Assembly (NCBI RefSeq): GCF_018294505.1
Contig: NC_057813.1
Span: forward strand, 320,191,191-320,255,190
Direction of reading: 5' to 3'
Length of the DNA: 64,000 nt
DNA from: Triticum aestivum
Taxonomy: Eukaryota; Streptophyta; Magnoliopsida; Poales; Poaceae
Shown here: in pieces, positions 46,078 through 57,875 of the stretch
Layout of the letters: each line of letters begins with the position of its first letter
How positions within the stretch are numbered: position 1 is the first letter of the stretch
The notes under the pieces: model-generated
The model's database searches: none
The model's input: only the letters and a program-made list of their open reading frames with translations
Told to the model about the DNA's origin: nothing
Made by a program: the position numbers and the translations under genes

Positions 46078-47537
46078 CTTTCTCACAAAAGATATTAAAA
46101 AGATGAAGCGTATGAGGCAAACTCAATTCCATTTTTTTGTAGTTTTCTTTTATAGACTAAACTAGTGATAAAACAAGAAACTAAAGGATTCGATTGCAAG
46201 ATCTAAAGATATACCTTCAAGGACTCACCTCCCAGGCAACGGCGCCAGAAAAGAGCTTGATGTCTACTACACAACCTTCTTCTTGTAGACGTTGTTGGTC
46301 CTCCAAGTGTAGAGGTTTGTAGGACAGTAGCAAATTTCCCTCAAGTGCATGACCTAAGGTTTATCAATTCGTGGGAGGTGTAGGTTGAAGATGGTCTCTC
46401 TCAAACAACCCTACAACCAAATGACAAAGAGTCTCTTGTGTCGCCAACACACCCAATACAATGGTAAATTGTATAGGTGCACTAGTTCGGTGAAGAGATG
46501 GTGATACAAGTGCAATATGGATGGTAGATATAGGTTTTTGTAAACGGTATCTCAATGCTAGGAAACAAGGCCTAGGGTTCATACTTTCACTAGTGCAAGT
46601 TCTCTCAACAATAATAACATAACTAGATCATATAACTATCCCTCAACATGCAACAAAGAGTCACTCCAAAGTCACTAATAGCGGAGATTATGGTAGGGTA
46701 CGAAATCACCTCAAAGTTATCCTTTCTGATCAATCGATTCAAGAGTCCGTAGTAAAATAACATGAAGCTATTCTTTCCGTTCAATCTATCATAGAGTTCG
46801 TAATAGAGTAACACCTTAAGAAACAAATCAACGAAAACCCTAATGTCACCTAGATACTCCATTGTCACCTGAGGCATCCGTGGGCATGATTATTCGATAT
46901 GCATCACAGAATCTCAGATTCATCTATTCAACCAACACAAAGTACTTCAAAGAGTGCCCCAAAGTTTCTACCGGAGAGTCAAGACGAAAACATGTGCCAA
47001 CCCCTGCATAAGTTCACAAAGTCACGGAACTTGCAAGTTGATCACCAAAACATACATCAAGGTGATCATGTGATATCCCATTGTCACCACAGATAAGCAC
47101 GACAAGACATACATCAAGTGTTCTCAAATCCTTAAAGACTCAATCTGATAAGACAACTTCAAGGCAAAAACTCAATCCATTACAAGAGAGTAGAGGGGGA
47201 GAAACATCATAAGATCCAACTATAACAGCAAAGCTCGCGATACATCAAGATCGTGCCAAATCAAGAACACGAGAGAGAGAGAGATCAAACACATAGCTAC
47301 TGGTACATACCCTCAGCCCCGAGGGTCCTCCTCGTCACGGAGAGCGCCCGGATGATGAAGATGGCCACCGGTTAGGGATCCCCCCTCCGGCAGGGTGACA
47401 GAACAAGGTCCTGATTGGTTTTTGGTGGCTACAGAGGCTTGCGGCGGCGGAATTCCCGATCTATTGTGCTCCCCGATGTTTTTAGGGTATATGGATATAT
47501 ATAGGCGAAAGAAGTCGGTCAGGGAGCCACGAGGGTG

Positions 47538-48697
47538 AGGCCAATGGGAAGTTGCAAGTCATCAAAGCTGAGATTTGGTGTGTCAAACCACTCATCAATG
47601 AAGTTATGGATGATTGCCACATCAAAGAGAGGCAAATTATTGAAGATCTCTGCTTCTTCCTTGCTCTTGATCAGTTGCTCAAGAGCATCATCAGCAAGAT
47701 CGTCATCGTTGGACAGATCAATGTGCTCTTCACGCAGAACGGCAGCAGGATTCAATGTCTGATCAGTACTCTTGATGATTTTCTTTTTCTTCTCCGTCTT
47801 CTTGGAGATGCGAGAAAGATCTTCAGACTGCACACTGTCTTCAGGAGGTGCAGTGGCCAGTGGCTTCACACGAGAAGCTTTTGAAGGTGCAGCTGATGTT
47901 GAAGCCTTAGTTTTCTTGGGCTTCTGCAGCCTTGGAGGAGGAGCAGGGGCTTCATCAGTATCACCATCATTATCAGAATGATCCACTTTGGCACCTTGTA
48001 CCAATATGTATGAGATGAGGCCATCAAGGTTTGTGAAGGGGCCAATCTCATTTTCTTCGGCTTTACGTGTGACGTCATCATGGGGAGCAGAGGGACCAGG
48101 ATTGAAGTCTAATCCCCATGACTTCTTGTTTTCCTTTGCCGATGCCTTTGCATACTGGAAGTTGCGCTTGAAGAGATTATCGTCACGACACCAGAGTAAT
48201 GATGATGGATCGGCATTTTCAGGCTGTGGTCCACGGACCATACAAGGATAGAATTCTTGTGCAATACCTTCAGCTTTGTTCTTGGGGGGAAGGCCTCGAT
48301 AGAGAATATCACCCCAAGGACTATTGATCGCATTTTTCTCAGCATACTCCTGGGTCACGAACTTGTACTTGAACCATTGTTCAGCCCAATAGCGTCGAAT
48401 CCATTGGATTCGGGTCTTGCGCTGATTATAATCCTCTTCAAGATCTGTCTTGTAGATTTCTGTGAGGTCATCAGGCAAATCTTTTGATGCTCCCCCTCGA
48501 CGCTGTCTGCCACCCTTCCTTACTGATTTCTCTGCAGCCATGAACTTCATACTGAATGGCTTCAATATGTTCAAAGGCTTCAAGGGCTTTCGCTTGCTGG
48601 TCAAACAGGAACTAGCTCCAGGAGTGTTAATGTGTTGCTGTAAGAATTCTGCAAACGAATGTAGACTATGAGAACCAAGGGATTCTCCCACGGACAT
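47538..48697 (-). pseudogene. Downstream (env-position) gene of the Copia element, 3' truncated
   Basis: A minus frame from 48697 encodes a Lys/Glu-rich, largely hydrophilic protein with a basic N-terminal patch (K-G-G-R-Q-R-R-G), a W-x-R-R-Y-W-A-E-Q-W segment near 48375 and an acidic C-terminal region (I-D-L-S-N-D-D-D-L). An acceptor-like TTTGCAG ending at 48649 suggests the true exon begins at E-F-L-Q-Q-H (48648), so the first residues of the open frame may be intron. The last codons before the stop at 47519 belong to the host LTR. No transmembrane segment or fusion motif is visible, so I call it only by position. The function is unknown. Confidence 0.6.
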
Positions 48698-48699
48698 GT

Positions 48700-49990
48700 A
48701 CGTGTGACAGCATTAGAGATGCGAGGGAAGGGGAAGAGGTCATATGCATTCTCAGAAGATTTCGTAGATAAATCAGTTTGAATACATTGACCTCATGTTG
48801 CAAAGACATTCACTTATGTGTTGAGAGTTGGTTCCAAATTTGTACGAATCCGTGAATAAGTACAAGTGAGGAATCTAACTGTGTATGAAGCTTAAGTGAA
48901 TATACTAGGCAGTATGAGATGCAGACAGAATAGATCTAACATTGTGTAGACAGAAACCAATTTTGGTAAATAGGATGAATCATTGCGGATCAAAAAGATG
49001 GTAAAAATAGAGTTATATTTACCACACGAAGAACTGCTAGACGGGATGAATAGGAGACCAAGCAGTTCAATCCACCGTGCCCTAACTTGGCGACGGAGGA
49101 CACCTACGGCGGCGGCGGAGAGGACGATGCCCGCGGCCGGCGTGAGGACGGCGTCGGAGAAGTCGTGGCAGCTAAGCGCTTCGTCGCCGGCGTCGTCGAG
49201 AGCTAGCGGTGGCGCTAGGGTTTTGACGAGGTGGAGAGGTGGAAGAAGGTTTTCTTGACCATAGGGGACACATATTTATAAGTAGGTGTGCGGCATAGTG
49301 CAATTACGCAGGTGCCCCTGCCTGTTCACTTCCGTGGGACACGTGGCAAGCATGCAACATACTCAGAGTTGTCCCATGTTCCCACGCCCGCCAAGTTTGT
49401 CGGATGGTTGTTCCGGCTTCTCCGGATTTCAACAATAAAGATGAATCATTTAAAAGTACTCGATGTTTGTCTCTGTGTCTTCTGCTGACAAGGATGCAGA
49501 GAAGACATTTGACAGTTTCAATAGAATGCATATGATTTGGACAGATAGAGTTTGAGATAGAAAGCATAGATAGATTGGGGTTCGATCACATTCACTTAGT
49601 TCAAAAGATTCACAAATGAAGACATAGCTATAAGTGAATGTTGTAGAGGACATAATACTCGTATATATATATGTAAGCAATCAACTCAACATAGTGAAGT
49701 AAATCATGAAGATAAGTTGAAAGTTGAAGACAAACCAAATGCGAAGATTTTCAACAATAACGCCATGAGTGAAACACTTCAAATCAAGAAATTTGGTGGT
49801 GGCGTTACCCACCTTATAGGAAGTATTAGACCCAGACAGGGCGCACAATTATCGTGGCGCTCCGAAGTCAAATTCCATGTTAATGTATTCACACTCAGAA
49901 TGTAAGTCTTCATTGATTGAAGATATACTTTACTTCGTGTGTTGCACATCTAAGTCATCAACATGCATAAGTGTTAGGATGTGTGCCTGA
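48700..49990 (-). other. Spacer between RNase H and the downstream gene, with promoter-like site and leader
   Basis: A TATAAATA on minus (49273-49280) is followed by an ATG about 10 bases later (near 49262) and a GC-rich stretch (49060-49260), then AT-rich intron-like sequence to the acceptor at 48649. The first short frame has a stop after 15 codons. It may be the promoter and first exon of the downstream gene. Confidence 0.45.
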
Positions 49991-51814
49991 TCACAGGACA
50001 TTTGAGGATTCCAAGATATTTAGCTCACACCGTAACTTGCAAAACCTTTTCTCATCCAAGGGCTTTGTGAAGATATCTGCCAGTTGCTCTTCAGTGTTGA
50101 CGTGAATGATGTCAATATCTTTCTTCATGACATGATCTCTGAGAAAATGATGACGAATTTCAATGTGCTTTGTCTTCGAGTGCTGGACTGGATTGTTGGC
50201 AATCTTGATAGCGCTTTCGTTGTCGCAGAAGAGAGGGACTTGTTTCAGATTGATGCCATAGTCCTTGAGAGTTTGCTTCATCCACAGAAGCTGAGCGCAG
50301 CAAGATCCAGCAGCAATGTATTCAGATTCAGCAGTTGAGAGTGATACACAGTTTTGCTTCTTTGAAGACCAACAGACAAGTGATCGTCCCAGAAAGTGAC
50401 ATGTGCCTGATGTAGACTTGCGATCGACCTTGTCACCAGCATAATCAGCATCCGAGAATCCAACCAGATCAAATCTTGAGCCCTTTGGATACCATAATCC
50501 GAGTGTTGGGGTGTAAGCCAAATATCTAAGAATTCGCTTCACAGCTAAGTGATGCGATTCCTTTGGTGCCGCTTGGAATCGAGCACACATGCAAACACTA
50601 AGCATAATATCTGGCCTAGATGCACATAGGTAAAGTAAAGAACCAATCATGGAGCGGTATACCTTTTGATCGAACTCTTTACCATTGTCGTCGGGACCAA
50701 GATGGTGTTTGGCTGGCATTGGCGTCGTGTACCCTTTGCAATCTTGCATTCCAAACTTCTTCAGACAGTCTTTGAGATATTTTTCTTGAGATATGAAGAC
50801 GCCATTCCTTTGCTGACGAATTTGAAGACCAAGGAAGAACTTCAGCTCACCCATCATGGACATCTGATATTGCTCTTGCATCATGTATCCAAACTCATCA
50901 CTATACTTCTGGTTGGTGCAGCCGAAGATAATGTCATCCACATATATTTGGCACACAAACAGTTCACCATCATATGTCTTCGTGAAGAGTGTGGGATCGA
51001 GGGATCCAGGTTTGAAGCCTTTGCTCTTCAGGAAGTCTTTGATCGTATCATACCAAGCGCGAGGAGCTTGTTTGAGGCCATACAGTGCTTTGTTTAGTTT
51101 GTACACCATATCAGGATGTTTTGGATCTTCAAAGCCAGGTGGTTGAGCAACGTACACTTCTTCTTCAATCTTGCCGTTGAGGAATGCACTCTTCACATCC
51201 ATTTGATATAGCAAGATGTTGTGGTGATTAGCATAGGCTAGCAGTATGCGAATAGCTTCAAGCCTTGCTACAGGAGCAAATGTTTCATCGAAGTCAATTC
51301 CTTCAACTTGAGTATATCCTTGAGCCACAAGACGTGCTTTGTTTCTGACGACTTGACCATGCTCATCTTGCTTGTTTCGATATATCCATTTAGTGCCAAT
51401 AATGTTATGCTTGTGAGGGTCAGGGCGCTTGACAAGTTCCCAAACATTATTTAGCTTGAACTGTTGAAGTTCTTCTTGCATGGCTTGAATCCATTCAGGT
51501 TCCATAAAGGCTTCAACAACTTTCTTGGGTTCTGATATTGACACAAATGAAAAATGCCCACAGAAATTTGCTAACTGTGTTGCTCTTGAGCGAGTAAGTG
51601 GACCAGGTGCATTGATGCTATCAATTATCTTCTCAATCTGTACTTCATTTGCAACACGAGGATGAACTGGACGAAGACCTTGCTCATGCTGATCATTGTC
51701 ATCATTGGGAGAATTGTCTTCGGTCTGAGCATTGTCTTCAGGTTGGTTTGGTGCAGAAATGATAAGTTCCTCTTCAGGTTGTGCTTCAGAAGGCATGATT
51801 TCACCAGTTCCCAT
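49991..51814 (-). pseudogene. Copia reverse transcriptase and RNase H
   Basis: Frame of 607 codons that is otherwise intact. Residues 127-370 are the RVT_2-type RT with D-V-K-S-A-F-L-N-G (206-214) and the catalytic Y-V-D-D at 291-294. RNase H follows, with [13 protein letters not shown] and C-D-N-E-S-A, ending with the typical [11 protein letters not shown] near residue 588. It would copy element RNA into cDNA inside particles. It should be fused to integrase as one polyprotein, but a frameshift near 51870 separates them, so the ATG at 51814 is not a true start. This is the best-kept coding region in the window. Confidence 0.92.
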
Positions 51815-51846
51815 CAGCTTGATAGATTCGCTGGGAGGAGCTTCAT

Positions 51847-53163
51847 CTAGTGTGCTTGGTAGGAGCTCTCGTTTGAACCATTGGTTTCATCAAATCGCAC
51901 GTCCACAGTTTCAACAATCTTGTAGTGAAAGAGGTTGAAGACTCTGTAAGAGTGCGAGTCCTTTCCATAACCGAGCATGAAGCCTTCGTGAGCTTTAGGT
52001 GCAAATTTTGACTTGTGATGGGGCTCCTTGATCCAGCACCTAGCACCAAAGACTCTGAAGTAGCTGACATTTGGCTTCTTGCCAGTAAGGAGCTCATAGG
52101 ATGTTTTGCTCAGAAGCTTGTGGATGTAAATGCGGTTGATGATGTGACATGCTGTATCAATAGCTTCAGGCCAGAACTTTCTTGGTGTCTTGTACTCGTC
52201 GAGCATTGTTCGAGCCATCTCAATGAGGGTTCTGTTCTTGCGCTCTACAATGCCATTTTGCTGAGGTGTGTATGGAGCAGAAAACTCATGAGTGATTCCC
52301 ATTGTATCCAGATAAAGATCAAGCCCGGTATTCTTGAATTCAGTGCCGTTATCACTTCTGATATGCTTGATCTTGACGCCATAATTGTTCATGGCTCGAT
52401 TGGCGAATCGTCTGAAGACATCTTGTACTTCAGTCTTGTAGAGAATTATGTGCACCCATGTATATCTTGAGTAGTCATCAACAATGACGAAGCCATAGAG
52501 ACAAGCTGTTGTTGTGAGGGTAGAGTAGTGAGTAGGGCCAAATAAGTCCATGTGTAACAGCTCGAAGGGTTGAGATGTCGTCATGATTGTCTTCGAGGGG
52601 TGCTTCGCCCTAGTCATCTTTCCAGCTTCGCAGGCACCACACAAATGATCTTTCTTGAACTTGACACCTTCGATGCCTATGACATGCTTCTTCTTGACGA
52701 GTGTGTGTAAGTTCCTCATGCCAGCATGCCCCAGCCTCCGATGCCAGAGCCAGCATTCTGAAGCTTTTGCAAGTAGACATACGGCAAGCTGTGGACCTGC
52801 TGAGAAATATACCATGTATAGATCATCTTTCCTATACCCTTCAAAGACTAGAGACTTGTCAGATTCCATTAGTACAAGCCAACGATATTTTCCAAATAGC
52901 ACAATCATGTTCAAGTCACAAAGCATTGAGACAAACATTAAGTTGAATCCAAGGGATTCAACAAGCATCACTTTATCCATGTGTTGATCCTTTGAGATTG
53001 CAACTCTACCTAGACCCAATACCTTGCTTTTACCAGTGTCAGCAAATGTGATTTGACTCTTGTCGGATGGACGTAAGGTTGAGTCCATGAGAAGACTTCG
53101 ATCACCAGTCATATGATTAGTGCATCCGTTGTCGATAATCCATTCTGAAGCACGAGGTGTCAT
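51847..53163 (-). pseudogene. Copia protease and integrase
   Basis: Open frame of 438 codons. The protease core W-I-I-D-N-G-C-T-N-H lies at residues 8-17; the usual D-S-G is D-N-G here, so the catalytic Asp is kept and its neighbour changed. The GAG-pre-integrase H-R-R-L-G-H (141-146) with C175 and C178 forms the zinc site. The DDE core is D206 (M-D-L-F-G), D271 (S-D-N-G-T-E-F) and E307 (G-I-V-E-R-K-N), with the D,35,E spacing. The conserved C-terminal Y-E-L-L-T-G-K-K-P segment follows. The frame ends in TAG at 51847 after a frameshift. If intact the protease would cut the polyprotein and the integrase would insert cDNA. Confidence 0.9.
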
Positions 53164-53618
53164 ACCCTATAGTGCAGTTAGGAGGATAGCCTTCACAAGG
53201 TATGTTGTGAAGCATAAGCATTTGACGCACACTAGGATTATCACAGCTTAGATCAAGGTTAGAACACACAGTATGACAGGTAAGCGATTCATATGTGGAA
53301 TACATAGTAAGTCATTTTATCGAGCGTCCCGTAATGTGTTTTAGGTTCCCAGCAATAGTATCAGACGCCTTTGATTGCTGGCTGGAGACCATATTCTGCA
53401 AAAGAGAGTTAATTCTTCTTCACCACCCACATCTTCAGGGGTGGCTTAGAAGCAATGAGTCTAAGTGCAGCATCTGAGAATTTCGGCTTTGAAGCCCTAG
53501 CAAATAGCCTTGCAGGAGATGAATGTTACTCATATGAATAAGCAGAAAAGTTCTTAGTCCTATGAACATGGCGGTTTGAGGACACACGTTCATATTCATA
53601 AGTTTGAGCACGATTTCC

Positions 53619-55940
53619 CTACAAAACATTGGCGTTAGGGTGACTCAAGTGAGTCCTGTATTCGTATGAAGCCGTTGGACCATATGATGCCTTTGGTCTG
53701 GGGTTTGTCTTCTTCCCTGGTGGTATCATGATGACATTCACTGGAAGATTCTCAAGACCGCTTTTGGGAACCCAGATCTTCTTCATAGGTGGTCCATTCC
53801 TGCAGTTAGTACCAATATACCTGGCAAACACTTCACCATTTTGATTTTTGAATAGTTTATAGTTTGCATCAAAGGTTTCATCAATGATAATAGGATTAGC
53901 ACAGGTAAAGCCAGATAAAGTGGATGGATCCACTGAAGGTTCCTTTGCAGCAACCCATGTGGTTTTGGGATACTGCTCAGGCTTCCAGTAGGAACCATCA
54001 GCATTCATTTTCCTCTCGAACCCAACACCCTCTTTCCTAGGGTTTCGGTTCCGAATCTGCTTTTTGAGGACATCACAAAGTGTCTGATGTCCTTTCAGAC
54101 TTTTATACATCCCTGTTTCAAGCAATGTCTTCAACCTAGCATTTTCATCAGCAATAGCAGTGGTATCCTCCATAGAGGGGTTAGTTTCCACATCAGTAGT
54201 TGAAGACAATGCAATAGCAGCGGCATTGGAACATTCAGCAACAGAGGTAGTGTTATCACGCTCAATGCATTTTAAGCATGGTGGTTCAAATCCATCCTGA
54301 GCGGAACTGATCTGTTGAGCGCGAAATGACTCATTCTCTTTTTGAAGATCTTCATGAGTCGCTTTCAATTTCTCAAGCTCTTGCTTCCTTTGAAGATAAT
54401 CATAGGAGAGCCTTTCATATGTGGTTGAGAGCGTCTCATGAAGACTTTCAAGTTCTTGGTACTTAGCATGAAGATTTTTTATGTCTTCTACTAAGGACTG
54501 TGAATGTGTCATTTCCGCGTCCAACAGGTCATCGCTTTTGTCTAACAGTTTTCGAGTATGTTCCATAGCCCTTTGTTGTTCAGTAGCAATTTTAGCAAGT
54601 GTTTTGTAGCTGGGTTTGGATTCACAATCAGAGCCATTCTCACTTGATGTTTGAAAGTAAGCATCATGCGATTTTACCTTGGCACCACGTGCCATGAAGC
54701 AGTAGGTGGGAGCAGGATCGTCCATGTCATCAGCTTCAGCGTTGGTGTGGAAGTCATTGTCTTCAGTGTTGAAGATGGACTTGGCAACATAGGCTGTGGC
54801 TAGAGCCAGACTTGCAATGCCAGGGTCGGACTCTTCTTCAGACTCCACCTCCACCTCCTCAGAAGCAGACTCCTCCTCTGAATCCATTTCCTTGCCAACA
54901 AAAGCACGAGCCTTGCCAGATGAGCTCTTCATATGTGATGAAGACCTTGATGAGGACTTAGAAGAAGACGTTGAAGATTTCTTCTTCTTCTTGTCATCAG
55001 AATCATATTCCTTGCTCTTCTTATTCTTCTTCTCATTGTCCCACCGAGGACACTCAGAGATATAGTGTCCAGGTTTCTTACACTTGTGACATGTTCTCTT
55101 CTTGTTGTCATGAGTGGAAGCTTCATCATTTCTTGAGCTAGATCATGAAGACTTTCTGAAGCCCTTCTTCTTGGTGAACCTTTGGAACTTCATCACAAGC
55201 ATGGCAAGTTCCTTTCCAATGTCTTCAGGATCATCAGAACCGCAGTCAGATTCTTCTTCAGATGAGGAAACCACTTTTGCCTTCAAAGCGCGAGTTCCGC
55301 CATAATTGGGACCATACATATCTCTTTTCTCAGAAAGCTCGAACTCATGTGTGTTGAGCCTCTCAAGTATATCAGACGGATCGAGTGTCTTGAAGTCAGG
55401 ACATTCTTGTATCATGAGGGCAAGGGTGTCAAAGGAGCTGTCAAGTGATCTCAGTAGTGTCTTGACCATTTCATGCTTGGTAATCTCAGTGGCGCCAAGA
55501 GCCTGAAGCTCATTTGTGATGTCGGTGAGGCGATCAAACGTGAGCTGGACATTTTCATTGTCCTTTCTCTTGAAGCGGTTGAAGAGATTGTGAAGAACAC
55601 TGATCCTCTGGTCTCTCTGTGTAGAGACGCCTTCGTTGACCTTGGATAGCCAATCCCAGACTAGCTTTGATGTTTCCAGAGCACTCACACGGCCATACTG
55701 TCCTTTGGTCAGATGACCACAGATGATGTTCTTTGCAGTGGAGTCCAGTTGAATGAACTTCTTGACATCAGTAGGAGTGACACCTTCACCAGTTTTGGGA
55801 ACGCCGTTCTTGACGACATACCATAGGTCGACATCAATGGCTTCAAGATGCATGCGCATCTTATTCTTCTAGTAGGGATATTCAGTTCCATTGAACACGG
55901 GACAAGCAGCAGAGACTTTGATTATCCCTGCAGTCGACAT
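53619..55940 (-). pseudogene. Copia gag with zinc knuckle
   Basis: ATG 55940 lies 52 bases inside the PBS. One frame runs to 53619 with two premature stops: TAG after Y-P-Y near 55868, where TGG is expected, and TGA at 55143, consistent with CGA. The N-terminal half is a UBN2/retrotran_gag_2-type domain (W-L-S-K-V-N-E-G, L-L-R-S-L). A CCHC knuckle C-H-K-C-K-K-P-G-H-Y-I-S-E-C sits near 55055-55100, then Ser/Glu-rich and coiled-coil stretches (54200-54600). The C-terminal part has K-K-I-W-V-P-K and N-V-I-M-I-P-P. It packages element RNA and forms the particle. The region 53164-53618 towards the protease is frameshifted. Confidence 0.82.
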
Positions 55941-56005
55941 AGCTAAACTCTAGGTGGTTAAACCGAATCATACAGAACAAGGGAGTACCTTGCTCTGATA
56001 CCAAT

Positions 56006-57338
56006 TGAAAGTGCTAGTTATCGAGTAGAGGGGGGTGAATAAGAGATTTTTATCAAAGTTTTCAAAACGTGGATGTTTCGAAGACAAACAATAGAAATGA
56101 CCTAATTGATATGAAGCGGAAGATAAACTAAAACAAGCAAGCCATATTCAAGTATGCAATAATGTGAACGTACAAAGACTAATAGCAGCTAGGTAGTAAG
56201 GATCAGGATGGAAGATAGTATGAAGCCAATCAACGATAATAGTCAAGCAATGAAGTCAAACAGATAAGACAAATAAGCAATGACTTAACGAAGACGAACT
56301 CAAAGTAAAAGAGGGAAGGGATAGAACCAGTCACTTGTTGAAGACACAGGATTTGTTGGACCAGTTCCAGTTGCTGTGACAACTGTACGTCTGGTTAGGG
56401 AGGCTGAGATTCAACTCACAAGACCACGTCTTCACCTTATTTCCCTTGAGCTAAGGACACATAGTCCTCGCCCAATCACTCTGGTAAGTCTTCAAGGTAG
56501 ACTTCCGAACCTTCACAGACTTCGTTCACCAGCAATCCACAATGACTCTTGGATGCTCAGAACGCGACGCCTAACCGGCTGGAGGATACACAGTCCTCAA
56601 GTGTAATAAGTCTTCAGGTCACACAGGCAGAAAGACTTCAGTGATGCCTAACACTCTTTGGCTCTGGGTGTTTGGGCTTTGTCCTCGCAAGGATTTCTCT
56701 CTCAAAAGCTTCGAGGTGGGTTGCTCTCAAAACGATAAAAGCCGTAAACTAACTCTGAGCAGCCACCAATTTATGGTGTAAGGGGTGGGCTATTTATAGC
56801 CACAAGGCAACCCGGCCTGATATGTCCGAAATGATCCTGGGTCACTAAGGAACTGACACGTGTTCCAACAGTCAGATTTCAAATACACACGACAACTTTA
56901 CTTGGGCTACAAGCAAAGCTGACTCATCCAGCTCTGGATAAGATTTGCTGTCATTGTCTTTGCTCGAAGACATAGGATTTGGGTTGAGCATCACTTCAGT
57001 CACTCTGACTTTGTTCACTTGGACCCCACTTAACAGTACAGTGGTTCCTATGACTCAACAAAGAAGAAAAGGAAACAACGAAACAACACAATCTTCGCGC
57101 TTCATAGTCTTCGCTCAATGTCTTCTCATGTCATAGTCTTCAATGTGACTATCTTCACATACCACCATTGTCTTCAATGTCTTCATACATTTTTAGGGGT
57201 CATCTCCGGTAGGTAAACCGAATCAATGAGGGACACTACCTGCGTTATCCTGCAATTCTCACAAACGCATTAGTCCCTCAACCAACTTTGTCGTCAATAC
57301 TCCAAAACCAACTAGGGGTGGCACTAGATGCACTTACA
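56006..57338 (-). repeat. 5' LTR of the Copia element
   Basis: Plus-strand TGAAAGTGCTAG to TGCACTTACA; in element sense it starts TGTAAGTGCATC and ends AGCACTTTCA. TATAAATAG on minus near 56785-56800 is its promoter. The matching 3' LTR is missing. Confidence 0.85.
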
Positions 57339-57682
57339 GGGAGCCACGAGGGTGGGGGCGCGCCCAGGGGGTATGGCACGCCTCCCTGCCTCGTGGCCAC
57401 CTCGAAGCTTCCCTAACGTCTACTCCAAGTCTCCTGGATTGCTTCCGTTCCAAAAATAACTCTCCCAAAGGTTTCATTCCGTTTGTACTCCGTTTGATAT
57501 TCCTTTTCTTCGAAACACTGAAATAAGCAAGAAAACAACAATTTGGGCTGGGCCTCCGGTTAATAGGTTAGTCCCAAAAATAATATAGAAGTGTATAATA
57601 AAGCCCATAAACATGCAAAATAGATAATATAATAGCATGGAACAATCAAAAATTATAGATACCTTGGAGATGTATCAGGGGC

Positions 57683-57748
57683 CCTCTTGGCTGGCGCGCC
57701 GGTTCAATGCTTGTGCTATGAGAGGTTGCGTCCGTGTCAGAGCAATCA
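57683..57748. other. Flank of the Sabrina-like insertion
   Basis: Continues the GC-rich sequence ending at 31378. No gene recognised. Confidence 0.4.
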
Positions 57749-57875
57749 CTCCCTCCAGTCCTTTTTTGTTTGGGTATAACAAAATCTCATTTTACATTCA
57801 CATTTTACAAGTAAAATTCATGGACAAACTTTGACCCAAAATACGATGGGGACTAGTAAACCAAAACGGAGGTAG
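57749..57875. mobile_element. Stowaway-like MITE (Tc1/Mariner type)
   Basis: About 127 bases with CTCCCTCC at the left and the matching CGGAGGTAG at the right, the diagnostic Stowaway ends. The target is TA on the right and CA on the left, so the duplication has decayed. Confidence 0.65.

Larger units (their letters stand above)
47538..57338 (-). mobile_element. Copia element, Maximus/SIRE-like, truncated at its 3' end
   Basis: Minus orientation. 5' LTR 56006-57338, PBS at 55992-56003 (TGGTATCAGAGC in element sense), gag, protease-integrase, RT-RNase H in the Copia order, then a long spacer and a downstream gene. The left border cuts that downstream gene, and the 3' LTR and PPT are absent. 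The order integrase before RT defines Copia. A large gag and an extra gene after RNase H point to the SIRE/Maximus branch. AGGGAGCCACGAGGGTG occurs at both borders (47521-47537, 57338-57354). Confidence 0.85.
31379..57677 (-). mobile_element. Sabrina-like Gypsy element carrying three later insertions, TSD GGGGC
   Basis: LTRs start TGATGTCTACTAC on plus and end GTATCA (element sense TGATACGTCTCC to GTAGACATCA), a signature I associate with Sabrina. GGGGC flanks both ends (31374-31378 and 57678-57682). The PBS beside the right LTR reads TGGCGCCGTTGCC in element sense (near 46237-46252). The left LTR contains a solo LTR, the interior a Gypsy, and the right LTR a truncated Copia. Removing them leaves LTRs of roughly 1.6-1.7 kb and about 4.8 kb of interior. 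The only coding seen is one unknown acidic protein, so this copy has no pol. Confidence 0.85.
46258..57677 (-). repeat. 5' LTR of the Sabrina-like element (split by the truncated Copia)
   Basis: Segments 46258-47537 and 57355-57677, with a 16-17 base repeat at the break. TGATGTCTACTAC start and GTATCA end. A deletion relative to the other LTR lies near 46536. Confidence 0.85.
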
